Part shown: positions 1-8,806 of the stretch, one piece after another
Position numbering within the stretch: the first letter of the stretch is position 1
Layout of the letters: every line of letters begins with the position of its first letter
Assembly: GCF_023264675.1 (NCBI RefSeq)
Contig: NZ_JAHFVG010000001.1
Coordinates: 62,001 to 126,000, forward strand
DNA length: 64,000 nucleotides
Source of the DNA: Rhodococcus sp. (in: high G+C Gram-positive bacteria)
Lineage (GTDB): Bacteria; Actinomycetota; Actinomycetes; Mycobacteriales; Mycobacteriaceae
Direction of reading: 5' to 3'
The notes under the pieces: model-generated
Databases searched by the model: none
Told to the model about the DNA's origin: nothing
What the model saw: the letters and a program-made list of their open reading frames with translations, nothing else
Made by a program: the position numbers and the translations under genes

Positions 1-23
1 TCCCCCCAGGATAGGACCCAGTT

Positions 24-1328
24 ATGCCAAGAGACGGTAAGAGGCGAATCAAGGGCGAAGGCGGCTACTCGTACGACGAGGAAACCGGCATGCACGAGTT
101 TTCCGCTGAACTGCTCCCAGACCCGATCACGGGCAAGCGCCGGCGCGTCAAAAAGCGCGGCAAGGATCAGGCCGAGACGCTCGTGCGGTTCAACGAAGCG
201 AAACGGTTGATCCAGGACGGATTCGATCCAACCGTCGTCAACAAGGAGACTCTGGCCGGCTGGTTGACCTTCTGGCTCTCCACCATCGTCAAGGTCGAGA
301 AGAAGCCGAAGACGTACGTCTCCTACGAGCATTCGGTGCGGAAGCACATCATCCCGGCGCTCGGCGACAAGCTGAAGCTGAAGGAGATGCGGCCTGAACA
401 CGTACGCGAGATGCACCGTGAGATTCACAAGAAGTTCCCGCCCAAGGGGAGCCCTCCCACCGCAAAAAAGGCGCACGAGGTGCTCTCGGCCGGCCTGACT
501 TCAGCCGTGGCGCACGAACGCACGCACCGCAATGTCGCATCGCTGGTTCCAAAGCCAACGGCCGAGTCGAACCGGGAGGCATTCACGGTCGCCGAGGTCG
601 AGAAGATCTTCAACTACTGCATCCAGCACGACCCGGCAAACTTTGCTCGGTGGGCGACCGCGTTCCTTACTGGCAGCCGGCAGTCCGAGGTGCTCGGGCT
701 TCAGTGGTCGAAGGTTGACCTGCGTACCAAGATGATTCAGCTCGACAGCCAGCTGCAGACGCTGACCAAGTCGCACGGCTGCACCATGCTCAATGAGCTG
801 GATGACAAGACCGGAAAGAACAAGTGGTCTTGCACGCGGCAGCGCGGTTACGCCTGCCCGGACTGGAAGTGGGATACACCACCTGGAATGCGCGCCGAGC
901 ACATCCACAACTCGATGGTGCTCACGAACCCGAAGTCCAAGGCTGGCATCCGCATGATCCCAATCGCGGCTCCCCTGGCTGCCGCACTGCAGCAGCACAA
1001 AGCACTCTACGCGCGACCAAACGAGTGGGATCTGCTGTTCACTGAGGTCGACAAGGACGGCAACGTGCGACCAGTCACCACGGTCCATGACCAGCGAGCA
1101 TGGAAGGCCATGTTGGAGAAGGCCGGCGTGCGACACCTGCCGCTACACTCCGCAAGGCACACCACTGCAACGCTTCTCGCGAATGCCGGCATCGACATCG
1201 ACATCATCATGAGTATCATCGGCCACAGTCAGATCCTGGCGACGAAGGGCTACGTCCACCTCGATCAGAGCGTGAAGGCGAAAGCGCTCGACACCGCGTT
1301 CGGCGGCATGTTCAGCCTGAGTTCGTAG
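24..1328 (+). CDS. int: Tyrosine-family integrase
   Basis: Site-specific recombinase for prophage integration and excision, 434 aa. Residues about 60-180 look like the N-terminal SAM-like DNA-binding domain. The catalytic domain follows, with the first Arg in TGSRQSEVLGL (about 219), the HxxR box in LHSARHTT (about 375-378), the GHS box (about 400) and the nucleophilic Tyr in TKGYVHLD (about 410). Between the first Arg and the HxxR box is an insert holding three Cys (GCTML, WSCTR, YACPDW), possibly a small zinc site. The start is the ATG after an AGGA-containing leader. It marks the phage as temperate. The attP core was not identified. Confidence 0.95.
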   Translation: MPRDGKRRIKGEGGYSYDEETGMHEFSAELLPDPITGKRRRVKKRGKDQAETLVRFNEAKRLIQDGFDPTVVNKETLAGWLTFWLSTIVKVEKKPKTYVSYEHSVRKHIIPALGDKLKLKEMRPEHVREMHREIHKKFPPKGSPPTAKKAHEVLSAGLTSAVAHERTHRNVASLVPKPTAESNREAFTVAEVEKIFNYCIQHDPANFARWATAFLTGSRQSEVLGLQWSKVDLRTKMIQLDSQLQTLTKSHGCTMLNELDDKTGKNKWSCTRQRGYACPDWKWDTPPGMRAEHIHNSMVLTNPKSKAGIRMIPIAAPLAAALQQHKALYARPNEWDLLFTEVDKDGNVRPVTTVHDQRAWKAMLEKAGVRHLPLHSARHTTATLLANAGIDIDIIMSIIGHSQILATKGYVHLDQSVKAKALDTAFGGMFSLSS

Positions 1329-1333
1329 CGAAG

Positions 1334-1351
1334 AGTTGCGCTGACGCAACT
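1334..1351 (+). terminator. Hairpin after integrase
   Basis: Perfect 7-bp inverted repeat AGTTGCG-CTGA-CGCAACT just after the integrase stop. There is no T-run, so it may be a weak terminator, a recombinase arm site or an operator. A related GTACGCAAC sequence follows about 20 nt later. Confidence 0.35.
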
Positions 1352-1381
1352 TAGCCGATAGCGTACGCAACATAGCAAAGC

Positions 1382-1415
1382 GCCCCCGCAGAGACCGGCA
1401 AGTCTCCACGAGGGC
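1382..1415 (+). terminator. GC-rich hairpin before small gene
   Basis: Inverted repeat with an outer GCCC/GGGC and an inner GAGAC/GTCTC stem around CGGCAA, about 35 nt before the next start. Similar hairpins with a CCCCGCAG(C) left arm occur at 2235 and 2529, so this is a recurring intergenic type in the integrase-side segment. Confidence 0.4.
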
Positions 1416-1449
1416 TTCGTCACCAAACTGTCTGAGAGGTTGGCAACGC

Positions 1450-1674
1450 ATGAATATCGTACTCGATCGCCCGGAAGTTCATCTCCCGCAGGCGGCGCTC
1501 CCCGACTGGGAGATTGAATCCGTGGAACCGCAGGAAGCGGCGAACGAACACATCTGGAAGCTTCATTACAATCATGGCGGTTTTCATAAGGTCACCTTCG
1601 TCAACGGCCAGATCGACTACTTCTACGGCGATGACATGAAGGTAGCCGATCTCATGGCGCGGGTAGCTGCCTGA
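1450..1674 (+). CDS. Hypothetical protein, 74 aa
   Basis: Not recognised. Small acidic protein with a central beta-strand-like stretch (HKVTFVNGQIDYFYGDD). It has a GAGAGG ribosome-binding site 12 nt upstream. Its stop overlaps the next start as TGATG, so the two are translationally coupled, perhaps making it a partner of the membrane protein that follows. Confidence 0.75.
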   Translation: MNIVLDRPEVHLPQAALPDWEIESVEPQEAANEHIWKLHYNHGGFHKVTFVNGQIDYFYGDDMKVADLMARVAA

Positions 1675-2198
1675 TGAAGACTCCGAAGATCACCGCCCTT
1701 GGCGCATCCACCGCTGCAGCAGTCGGCATCGGCGCTGTCGCCTTCTCGATGTCGTTCACTGCCCTCACAGAGCTTGCGGCCGAGAACGGAACGAACGGCT
1801 ACCAGGCGTGGGGATTCCCCGTCATCGTGGACGGCCTGATGATCGGCGCTACAGCGGCCACGGTCGGGCTCACGAACAAGGCATCGCGTGCGTACGCCTA
1901 CTTCGCACTCGCGCTCGGATCGGCACTCTCCCTGGCCGGCAACGTCGCTCACGCCGTCCAGGGAGGACAAGGCCCGATCGGCATCGCCATCGCCGCGATC
2001 ATCCCCATCGTCCTGTTCGTCGTCACCCACCTCACGGTCCTACTTGCCCGTGAGAAGTTCAGTGCGGCTTCCGTAGGCTCCAAGCCTGCGGATGCTGCGA
2101 AAGTCACGCTGAGCGAGAGTATTGCAGTCGAGACCCCTGCTTCGGTCGAGACTGTCGAAGATCCCATCGCACACGAAAAGCTCGTTGCCGTTGGTTGA
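1674..2198 (+). CDS. DUF2637-type membrane protein
   Basis: 174 aa with about four hydrophobic segments: residues 8-30, 45-65 (GFPVIVDGLMIGATA), 72-92 and 100-123. The aromatic-P-x-x-x-DG signature and length fit the DUF2637 membrane family found on actinobacterial plasmids and phages (family assignment from memory). The C-terminal 50 residues are a hydrophilic, probably cytoplasmic tail. Function unknown; proximity to int suggests a lysogeny or prophage role. Coupled to the previous gene by TGATG. Confidence 0.7.
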   Translation: MKTPKITALGASTAAAVGIGAVAFSMSFTALTELAAENGTNGYQAWGFPVIVDGLMIGATAATVGLTNKASRAYAYFALALGSALSLAGNVAHAVQGGQGPIGIAIAAIIPIVLFVVTHLTVLLAREKFSAASVGSKPADAAKVTLSESIAVETPASVETVEDPIAHEKLVAVG

Positions 2199-2234
2199 AA
2201 CCGTCCGACCTGTCAACCCCGCGCTCACATAGAA

Positions 2235-2262
2235 GCCCCGCAGCCGATAATGGCTACGGGGC
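2235..2262 (+). terminator. Stem-loop between small genes
   Basis: GCCCCG/CGGGGC outer stem and AGCC/GGCT inner stem around GATAAT. It lies between the membrane protein stop and the next ribosome-binding site. No U-tract follows, so it may be an attenuator or an mRNA-end stabiliser. Confidence 0.5.
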
Positions 2263-2290
2263 CAGGGGCCGTTCACTCACAAGGAGATTC

Positions 2291-2518
2291 ATGGAAGGCA
2301 AGCAAGTCGTCGCCGTTACTGATGTCAGCCGGGAGAATGGCTACATCACAGTCTTCTGGAATGGCGCAGGAGTCGCATTCAAGCCCGAACAGCTCAAGCG
2401 CGCGCCCCTCATCGGCGAACGAATCGTCATCGACTCGCTCGCGCGATCAGACGGCCAAATGGGCCGATCCATCACCACTGTCACCAGCATTGACGGCACA
2501 CGGCTCTACCCGCCGTAG
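2291..2518 (+). CDS. Hypothetical protein, 75 aa
   Basis: Not recognised. Predicted small beta-rich protein (ENGYITVFWNGAGVAF; IGERIVIDSLA). The ATG at 2291 is chosen because AAGGAG sits 7 nt upstream, whereas an in-frame upstream ATG has no site. It is the last gene of the leftmost plus-strand block and converges on the SGNH hydrolase gene. Confidence 0.75.
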   Translation: MEGKQVVAVTDVSRENGYITVFWNGAGVAFKPEQLKRAPLIGERIVIDSLARSDGQMGRSITTVTSIDGTRLYPP

Positions 2519-2528
2519 AGACAAGGAA

Positions 2529-2555
2529 ACCCCGCAGCCTCGACGGCCACGGGGT
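2529..2555. terminator. Bidirectional stem-loop between convergent genes
   Basis: ACCCCG/CGGGGT stem with an inner GCC/GGC pair. It separates the plus-strand gene ending at 2518 from the minus-strand gene ending at 2585, the expected position for a shared terminator. No clear T-run on either side. Confidence 0.55.
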
Positions 2556-2584
2556 CCCTAGCTCGCGTTATGCGCCCGTTCGAA

Positions 2585-3781
2585 TCAGCCGAGCTGTCCC
2601 GGTGTTGCTGCCATTCGCGCATAGCCGAGCGGCTTCGGATGTGAACCATCCGAGTCGTACAGGGGGAGCAGCTGCGGAGGGGCAGCGACGAGCGGGTCCG
2701 TCATCATCGTGGCGAAGTCGATGACGGCAGTGATGCCACCGGGGCACGTCGCCAACCATGCGTTGTAGTCGCTACGAACCGTCTCCTTCGCTGTGGAGAA
2801 CTTGCGCGGTAGGACCGTCGCTGCGTAGATCGGCTTCGTTCCGATACGGCTGCGGAGGTTCGCCACCACGCCGAGAAAGTCGGCTTGCATCTGCGAGAGC
2901 GTGCGGTCGGATTCGATGTCGTTCGAGCCGAGGCCGATGAACGCGAAGTCGAAGACGATGTTCGGCCAGTCGATCGTGGACCACACCGCATGTGCCGTGT
3001 CCGCCCAGTTTCCCAGCGTGCGGCCTGATACCCCGACGTTGGTGGCGATGCTGCGATGGGACGCAGCCCAGAGGGTCGGCCACGACTGGTAGGCGGGTTG
3101 ACGCCCTGCGGTATTGCCCTCGGTGATCGAATCGCCCAGCATGGCACCGCTCTTGCGGTCGGTCAGCGACTCGAACTCAATCTGTACGTCGAACCGAGAC
3201 TGGCTCGGTGTCGCGCTCGTCGGTGCCGTTGTTGGGTCAAGTACGGTGTTCGTGCCGTTGAACTGCCATGACGTGCCGAGTAGGACATTCTTGGTCTCAC
3301 CGGTCGCGATGGTGTTGGCTACCGCCAGCAGGTACAGCGCACCGGGCGCAAGCTGCGCGGCAGGGTCTGTGAACCAGGCGCTCGTCCAGTAGGTGCCGTC
3401 GTTCGGGATCGTGTAGTTACCACCGGTCGAAAGCTGCACCGCCGTCCCGGCCTGGAAGCTTCCGTTCGGGACGCCGTCGGTGCCGATCGCAGCCTTGCCG
3501 ATCGTGATACCCGAGAGTCCGGTGATGGCATCACCGCTGAACCGACCCGAGGAGTCGTAGTTACGGATCTTCATGCGCCATCGGACGGTTGGCGCGAGTG
3601 CCTTGAACGGGATTCGATGGCCACGGTTACCGGCACCGAACGAGGATGGCGAGGAGTTCTGAAGCCCGCCCATCAGGGTTGCGCGCACTGTTCGCACAGG
3701 TGCGTAATCCCTGTCGAGTTCCGCTTTGACTACGGGCGGAAGTTTGAAGTCATCACCTACCGTGACGATGCGATCTACCAT
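2585..3781 (-). CDS. SGNH/GDSL-type hydrolase, tail-associated
   Basis: 398 aa. The C-terminal half carries the SGNH blocks: GDS nucleophile motif in AMLGDSITEG (about 218), Asn block GLGSNDIE (about 282) and the catalytic Asp-His block SDGSHPKPLGY (about 375-385). The N-terminal half is probably a beta-sandwich carbohydrate-binding or attachment domain. It is coupled (TAATG) to an upstream second SGNH protein. In a tail/adsorption setting such esterases may remove acyl groups from envelope polymers; the substrate is not evident. It could instead be a lysis esterase, but it lacks a clear LysB-like architecture. Confidence 0.8.
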   Translation of the reverse strand: MVDRIVTVGDDFKLPPVVKAELDRDYAPVRTVRATLMGGLQNSSPSSFGAGNRGHRIPFKALAPTVRWRMKIRNYDSSGRFSGDAITGLSGITIGKAAIGTDGVPNGSFQAGTAVQLSTGGNYTIPNDGTYWTSAWFTDPAAQLAPGALYLLAVANTIATGETKNVLLGTSWQFNGTNTVLDPTTAPTSATPSQSRFDVQIEFESLTDRKSGAMLGDSITEGNTAGRQPAYQSWPTLWAASHRSIATNVGVSGRTLGNWADTAHAVWSTIDWPNIVFDFAFIGLGSNDIESDRTLSQMQADFLGVVANLRSRIGTKPIYAATVLPRKFSTAKETVRSDYNAWLATCPGGITAVIDFATMMTDPLVAAPPQLLPLYDSDGSHPKPLGYARMAATPGQLG

Positions 3782-5406
3782 TAGGAAGCTACTTTCATGA
3801 AGTCACGGAGCGCACTGGCGTAGGCCAAGTTCCCAGCCTCGGTGAGGTGGATGCGGTCATTGATGTAGAGGTCGGTTCCCGATGCCGGGACTTTGCCGCG
3901 CAGGTCGAGGACGGGCGCACCGATACCCTCGGCTGCGGCGATTACGTTGGCGCACAGCTCATCCCAAGTGAATGCGGGAGCCTGCTCCAAGGTGGCGAGT
4001 GGATCGACGGGGCGCAGAACGAAGACGACCTCAGTGTTCGGGCTGGCGGACTGGATCTCCATCCGCAGACCGCCGAGGTTCTCGACGATCGTCTGCAATG
4101 GACGACCGCGCTGGAAGTCGTTCGCGCCGAGGCATACGAGCGCGACGTGCGGTGCGATCTGTCCGATCATCGGCTTGAGGCTGTAGCCACCTTGAGTCAT
4201 CCAGAACAGGTACTCGTGAGCGGCCATGCTGCCCTGGCCGAGGTTGTAAGTGGTCACGCCTGCGGTTTCGTCGCCCTTGTACTCGACCATGCCTAGAGCT
4301 GCGATGCCGTTACCGTCCGAGGAGTTCACCTTGAGGGAAGCTCCAGGGGTTGCGATCGAAGTGAAGACGCGCTCGCCGGTCGAGTCGAGATTGCGGACCG
4401 CGCCGGACTGCGGGGTGATGATGAGCGAGCCTGCGGGACCGTACCCGGTCGTCACGACCTGCGCCGAGGTAACGCCAGTGAGGTTGTTCCAGGTGACCTC
4501 GTCGGCATTGGTGGCGTGGCCGCGTTGGAGCCACATCGAGCCGGGGATGCCGATCTGACTGCCGAGAGTGTCTACGGCGGTGCGACCTGCGGGGCCGAGG
4601 GCGGAGACGCGGTAGACATAGCTGCCGGGATCGAGCGGAGTCATGCACGGCACCCAACCGCGACCGCCAGCAGGCAGCTTCAGCTCGGTTCGCATCAGCT
4701 CCGCGATCCTCACGGGCCATGTCTTCGACCACTGATCGGGGCCTCCGGGATTACCGAAGCCGTCCGTCGTGGAGTCGCCGATGGTGAGGATCTTCAGTCG
4801 GGATGCGCCGGCATTCTTGGCTGCGGCGCGGTAGGTCGCAGACTGTAGCGCCAGAGGCCCGTCGATATTGCTTCCGCCGCCGCTCGGCAAGCCCATCAGG
4901 TACAGGCCGGGATAAACAGGGTCTGGAGTGAATGTTCCACTGCCGCCGCCTGTTGGGAGATCCGAAAGTGCAGCCTCGATCTTCTCGTCCATCGTGTCGC
5001 CGATGGCCGGCAGCGCTGCAGTGATCTTCTGGTCGACAGAGGCCGGCGTCGAGTAAGTAGACGCCGCCGTTGTCTTGTCGAGCTTCGCGTCGTTCTGCGC
5101 TTTGGTCGCGTATGTGTCGGCTGCCGCCGTCTTATCGATCTTCGTGTCGAGCTGGGTAGTGGAGACTGCGCCGATGGAGTTTCGCGCGGCTGCTGCCGTC
5201 TGTGCCTTCATCACGTCTCGTCCGACACCGCCAGCGCCACTGAGGTTGTCAACGGTGGGGGTTGGACCCGAGCCGCTGCCGCCACCAGTGCCCGGTTCGC
5301 CGATGCGCTCAGTCAGCGCCTGAGCGGTCATCGAATTGCGGTCCCGGACGAGTTTGGAGATCGCGATGTCGCTCGTCGGGTACATGTAGCTGGCGCTAGT
5401 GGCCAT
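3781..5406 (-). CDS. Minor tail protein with C-terminal SGNH hydrolase domain
   Basis: 541 aa. Residues 1-150 look like a fibre attachment region: a Gly/Ser linker, then repeats of the TYATKAQNDAKLDKT type common in tail fibres. Residues about 200-540 hold SGNH blocks: LTIGDSTTDGFG (nucleophile Ser), CLGANDF (Asn block), and NDRIHLTEAGNLAY with the catalytic Asp/His. The start has GGGAG 8 nt upstream and an ACAACTTCAT motif before that. Two consecutive SGNH proteins imply either duplication or two substrates. Confidence 0.8.
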   Translation of the reverse strand: MATSASYMYPTSDIAISKLVRDRNSMTAQALTERIGEPGTGGGSGSGPTPTVDNLSGAGGVGRDVMKAQTAAAARNSIGAVSTTQLDTKIDKTAAADTYATKAQNDAKLDKTTAASTYSTPASVDQKITAALPAIGDTMDEKIEAALSDLPTGGGSGTFTPDPVYPGLYLMGLPSGGGSNIDGPLALQSATYRAAAKNAGASRLKILTIGDSTTDGFGNPGGPDQWSKTWPVRIAELMRTELKLPAGGRGWVPCMTPLDPGSYVYRVSALGPAGRTAVDTLGSQIGIPGSMWLQRGHATNADEVTWNNLTGVTSAQVVTTGYGPAGSLIITPQSGAVRNLDSTGERVFTSIATPGASLKVNSSDGNGIAALGMVEYKGDETAGVTTYNLGQGSMAAHEYLFWMTQGGYSLKPMIGQIAPHVALVCLGANDFQRGRPLQTIVENLGGLRMEIQSASPNTEVVFVLRPVDPLATLEQAPAFTWDELCANVIAAAEGIGAPVLDLRGKVPASGTDLYINDRIHLTEAGNLAYASALRDFMKVAS

Positions 5407-5420
5407 GCGAGTCTCCCATT

Positions 5421-5430
5421 ATGAAGTTGT
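5421..5430 (-). promoter_or_regulatory. ACAACT-type leader motif
   Basis: ACAACTTCAT, 15 nt upstream of the ATG at 5406 and just before its GGGAG. One member of the family described in the findings. Confidence 0.5.
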
Positions 5431-5441
5431 ATGAATGCGGA

Positions 5442-5481
5442 AACCCCGCTCTACCAGTCTAAATGCCTGGTAGGCGGGGTT
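5442..5481 (-). terminator. Strong hairpin between membrane protein and SGNH gene
   Basis: AACCCCGC-t-CTACCAG pairs with CTGGTAGGCGGGGTT around a 9-nt loop: a 15-bp stem with one bulge. On the minus strand it is followed by TTCC. It probably terminates or attenuates the NAD/thyA operon before the SGNH genes. Confidence 0.6.
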
Positions 5482-5500
5482 CCAGATGTTGCGGAGTGAC

Positions 5501-5689
5501 TCAGTCCGTGTAGCGACTGTGCAGCGATCGACGCTCTGCCGGCGTTAGGAGGGTCAGCTTGATCTCCTCGGTCAGCCGCTCCTCCATCTTCTTGCGTGCC
5601 TTCTCTGCCTTGCGCGCCTCGTTGACCAGAAGTGTCACGATGTACGCCACGCCGAGGCAGGTGAGGCAGAGGTTCGCGAGCGCAATCAC
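5501..5689 (-). CDS. Small membrane protein, 62 aa
   Basis: One N-terminal transmembrane segment (residues 3-24, LANLCLTCLGVAYIVTLLV) followed by a charged helix (EARKAEKARKKMEERL). Start overlaps the NAMPT-like stop as ATGA, so it is the last gene of that coupled run. Function unknown; possibilities include a membrane anchor or superinfection factor. Confidence 0.7.
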   Translation of the reverse strand: MIALANLCLTCLGVAYIVTLLVNEARKAEKARKKMEERLTEEIKLTLLTPAERRSLHSRYTD

Positions 5690-7158
5690 TGCTCCACCAA
5701 CGTCAATCGAACATCAGCGAAGGACTGAGTCACCAGCGCCTTTCCGTCCTGCCAGACCGGCTGCAGGAGAGAGATCGACTCGGTCTGCCGCTTGGCCTTC
5801 TGAAACAGGACCATTTCGCCATCGTTCTCCAGGACTGCGAGTCGGCCCGTTGCGGACTTCTTCGAGCCGTTCGCGGTGATCGGGTCCTTCTGCAGGTTCG
5901 CCGGTACGCCGTTGGCCTCGGTGTATGTGGCCTTGATCGCCGAGCTGAACGTGTCGCGGGTGGTGCCCTGGTAGGAGTAGCTGCCGACGCCGAAGACGAC
6001 CGTGGTTGAGGCGTAGCCCATCTTTTCGAGACCGTTGGTGATCGACTCTGCGCGCTCCAGGGTGATCGCATCGCCGTAGATGACGCCGATGTGCGACTCC
6101 AGCTCGAAGAAGCCTTCGTCGTTCTCCACGCGACCGAACCCGTCGGCTAGCAGTTCGACGACGCCGAACCATGCCGGCGAGCCGTATGGGGCGGTCTTGT
6201 CGCCGAGGAGGATCGCTTCCGGGTCACCCGAGTCCGGCCGGATCACGAGCTTGCCATCACGGGCCAGGATCTTGTCACGCAGGGCTGGCAGAATCTTGGT
6301 GATGACGTTCCAAAGGTCCCAGGTGTCGCTCACGACAGCAAGAGGTCCAGTGGGGTAGAGATCCAGGAGGTGCTCGAAAGTCTCCTGCTCGCCATCCTGA
6401 AGCCGCGCGCACATCACCGAGTGCTCGGTCGCGGGGATGCTGCCTCCGACGAAGCCGTTCTCGCCGGGGTAGTAGCGACGGATGAAGTCGAGCGCCGGCA
6501 GGGAGTCTGTGCCACTGAACGACAGCAAGTGGCCGGCACCGGACGCCTCGGCCGACTCGACTGAGGTCTGGCCACGAAAGCTGAAGTCGTGCGCCTGGAA
6601 GTCGACGGCCTCGGTGGATGCGCCCGTACGAACAGCTGCGGCGTCGAGGATTTTGCGGTACTCCAGGGCGACAGTTGCCGAGGTCGAGCGGTGCCAGTAC
6701 GACGCCGAGATGACCGACTCGACGTAGTTCACGAGCCAGAAGAACTCGTCGACCGTGTTCTCGATCGTGAACGAGGGGACGCCGATCGGGATGAGCGTAC
6801 CTTCGGGCATCGAGCAGACGCGCAACGGCAGGTAGCCGAGCTTGTGGAGATCCCGAACGTGCTGCGTGCCGATACTGAAGGCTGCGTCGGGGCCGAGATA
6901 GTTCGCAACCATATTGAAGTAGAGGTTGTCGATCTCGTCCACGTCGGCCGCGAAGAACGGCTCCCAGATCTCGACGAAGTACTTCTGCAGCGTTGCCTGC
7001 AGGCCGAAGTGGACCACCTTGTCGACCTCGGGCATGCGCGAGCCACGGTTCGTCCAGTTGGAGTAGACCGTCGTCGTGCCGGACGGGTACATGCGACGGT
7101 GGTCGAGCTTGTATCCGTCCGTCAGCATGAGCGGGTAGATGGGGGAAGCGGTGGTCAC
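5686..7158 (-). CDS. NAMPT-like nicotinamide (phospho)ribosyltransferase
   Basis: 490 aa, about the full length of NAMPT. Family blocks are visible: LTDGYKLDHRRMYPSGTT near the N-terminus, VHFGLQATLQ, FRGQTSVESAEASGAGH, IPATEHSVM (active-site His region), KLVIRPDSGDP and VIYGDAIT. NAMPT joins nicotinamide to PRPP to give NMN. Together with the Prs-like gene overlapping it upstream (ATGA), this resembles the phage NARP1 arrangement (Adps plus Namat), in which ADP-ribose is converted to its pyrophosphate and then joined to nicotinamide to remake NAD+. Sequence reading alone cannot separate the NMN-forming from the NAD-forming type. Confidence 0.88.
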   Translation of the reverse strand: MTTASPIYPLMLTDGYKLDHRRMYPSGTTTVYSNWTNRGSRMPEVDKVVHFGLQATLQKYFVEIWEPFFAADVDEIDNLYFNMVANYLGPDAAFSIGTQHVRDLHKLGYLPLRVCSMPEGTLIPIGVPSFTIENTVDEFFWLVNYVESVISASYWHRSTSATVALEYRKILDAAAVRTGASTEAVDFQAHDFSFRGQTSVESAEASGAGHLLSFSGTDSLPALDFIRRYYPGENGFVGGSIPATEHSVMCARLQDGEQETFEHLLDLYPTGPLAVVSDTWDLWNVITKILPALRDKILARDGKLVIRPDSGDPEAILLGDKTAPYGSPAWFGVVELLADGFGRVENDEGFFELESHIGVIYGDAITLERAESITNGLEKMGYASTTVVFGVGSYSYQGTTRDTFSSAIKATYTEANGVPANLQKDPITANGSKKSATGRLAVLENDGEMVLFQKAKRQTESISLLQPVWQDGKALVTQSFADVRLTLVEQ

Positions 7159-7994
7159 AGTGAGATCTCCTCAGCGAGAATGGAAATGATGTCGAGCACG
7201 CCAGCACGGACTACCGAGTTGCCATGTCCTGGGTGCGAGTTGGTGGTGTAGATGTTCACGTAACGGTCGTGCAGCGACACGCTCTGAGCTATCGATCCCG
7301 AGAAGACTCCGTGGCTCACCCAGAGGTCTAAGCGGATGACACTCGGGTCGAATGGAGCGCCCCCGGTGACCGCTTCATGCAGGCCCAGGAAGGTGCCGCC
7401 GCCATCGCAGATGTCATCGACGACCAGAAAGGTTCCTTCGAATGGAAGGTCTTCCGGCGCAACGAACTTCGACAGCTTCCCCGTCTGTGGGTTCCGTTCC
7501 TTCGTGGCCTGATGGACCGGCAGGCCGAGGATATTCGCGACCAGCTGAGCGCGATGAACCGCGCCGGCATCGGGAGCGATCACGCCATCGTAGAAGTCGT
7601 GAGCGAGTTCGCCGAGGGCCTCTTCGATTACACGGTCGACATCGACGCGCTTGCCGTTCTCGATCAGGCCAGGCATAACCTCCGAGTGTGGATCGAAGTA
7701 GATGACCTGGTCAGCTTGCATCGAGTTGATGAGGCCGGCGTAGATCGCTGCGCCGAACGGGACGCCTCGATCCTGGCGAGCGCCTGGGAGGTAGGGAACG
7801 ATAGCCGCGACCTGGCGGTTCGCCTGATGCTGCACGTCGATCCACATCGCTGCCGTGATGTAGTCATCGGCGTTTGCGCCTCGGATGACGACATAGGGGA
7901 CCTGCGACTGGGGGCCGACCTTGATGTGCTGTTCGCCGGCCGGGAACGTCATGGACTCGTAGCCCTGATTGCCAGGATGGAAGGTGACGGTCAT
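7155..7994 (-). CDS. Prs-like ribose-phosphate (or ADP-ribose) pyrophosphokinase
   Basis: 279 aa, shorter than cellular Prs (about 310-320). Prs blocks: [19 protein letters not shown] (metal-binding His region), the flexible-loop segment KERNPQTGK and the PRPP-binding loop [11 protein letters not shown]. The start is the ATG overlapping the thyA stop; longer in-frame extensions are only the antisense frame of thyA. It either makes PRPP for the NAMPT-like enzyme or, as in NARP1, pyrophosphorylates ADP-ribose. Confidence 0.85.
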   Translation of the reverse strand: MTVTFHPGNQGYESMTFPAGEQHIKVGPQSQVPYVVIRGANADDYITAAMWIDVQHQANRQVAAIVPYLPGARQDRGVPFGAAIYAGLINSMQADQVIYFDPHSEVMPGLIENGKRVDVDRVIEEALGELAHDFYDGVIAPDAGAVHRAQLVANILGLPVHQATKERNPQTGKLSKFVAPEDLPFEGTFLVVDDICDGGGTFLGLHEAVTGGAPFDPSVIRLDLWVSHGVFSGSIAQSVSLHDRYVNIYTTNSHPGHGNSVVRAGVLDIISILAEEISL

Positions 7995-8806
7995 ACGGCT
8001 ACCTCTGCTTTGATTGCGTCGTGGGGGTTGTAGTCGATCAGGCTGGCGTCTCCGAGCCGGTAGTCGAAGATGGAGTTGCGCTCGGCCAGGTGCAGCGTCG
8101 GGAACGGTCGAACGTCGCGTGAAATCTGCTCGCGAACCTGGTTGCGATGGTTCGCATATACGTGAACATCCGTTCCAGACCACACCAGTTCGCCTACCGC
8201 GTAACCGGTTTGAGCAGCAACCATGTGAGTCAGCAATGCATAGCTCGCGATGTTGAACGGCACTCCGAGAAACAGATCCGCGCTGCGCTGGAAGACGCGG
8301 CAGGACAGACGCTCCGTGGGGTCGTTGACCGTCCGGTTGACGTAGAACTGGAACGCGAAATGGCAGGGAGGTAGGGCCATCTCGCGGAGCATGAGTGGGT
8401 TCCAGGCCGAGACGAGATGCCGGCGACCATAGGGGTCCTTGCGGATACCGTCGATTACGTCTGCAACCTGGTCGACGCCTTCGAAGAATCCATGTCCTCC
8501 GAAATCGCGCCAAGCACGTCCATACACTGGCCCGAGGTTGCCATTTTCATCAGCCCACTCATCCCAAATGCGAATGTTGTTGTCCTGCAGATACTTGACG
8601 TTCGTATTACCGCTGAGGAACCAGATCAGTTCGCCGACGACACCCTTCCAGTACAGCTTCTTCGTCGTGATCGCCGGGAAGCCGTCAGAGAGCTTGTAGC
8701 GAAGATCCTTCGCGAACAGGCCGTAGGTCCCAGTCCCCGTCCGGTCGGGCCTGAACCCACCCGTGTACAGAGTCTCCTGCAGCAGGCGTTCGTACTGGTT
8801 GTTCAT
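7991..8806 (-). CDS. thyA: Thymidylate synthase
   Basis: 271 aa from the ATG at 8806 (a TTG four codons upstream is possible). Classical folate-dependent ThyA converting dUMP to d[12 protein letters not shown] near the N-terminus, catalytic Cys in LPPCHFAF, phosphate-binding [12 protein letters not shown] and HVYANH near the C-terminus. It heads the thyA-prs-NAMPT coupled run. A GAGA ribosome-binding site sits upstream. Its role is phage dTMP supply. Confidence 0.95.
   Translation of the reverse strand: MNNQYERLLQETLYTGGFRPDRTGTGTYGLFAKDLRYKLSDGFPAITTKKLYWKGVVGELIWFLSGNTNVKYLQDNNIRIWDEWADENGNLGPVYGRAWRDFGGHGFFEGVDQVADVIDGIRKDPYGRRHLVSAWNPLMLREMALPPCHFAFQFYVNRTVNDPTERLSCRVFQRSADLFLGVPFNIASYALLTHMVAAQTGYAVGELVWSGTDVHVYANHRNQVREQISRDVRPFPTLHLAERNSIFDYRLGDASLIDYNPHDAIKAEVAV

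Noticed and set aside
7155-8513. Longer Prs-like frame starting inside thyA
   Set aside because: The extension is thyA sequence in another frame; homology and the ATGA junction support the start at 7994.
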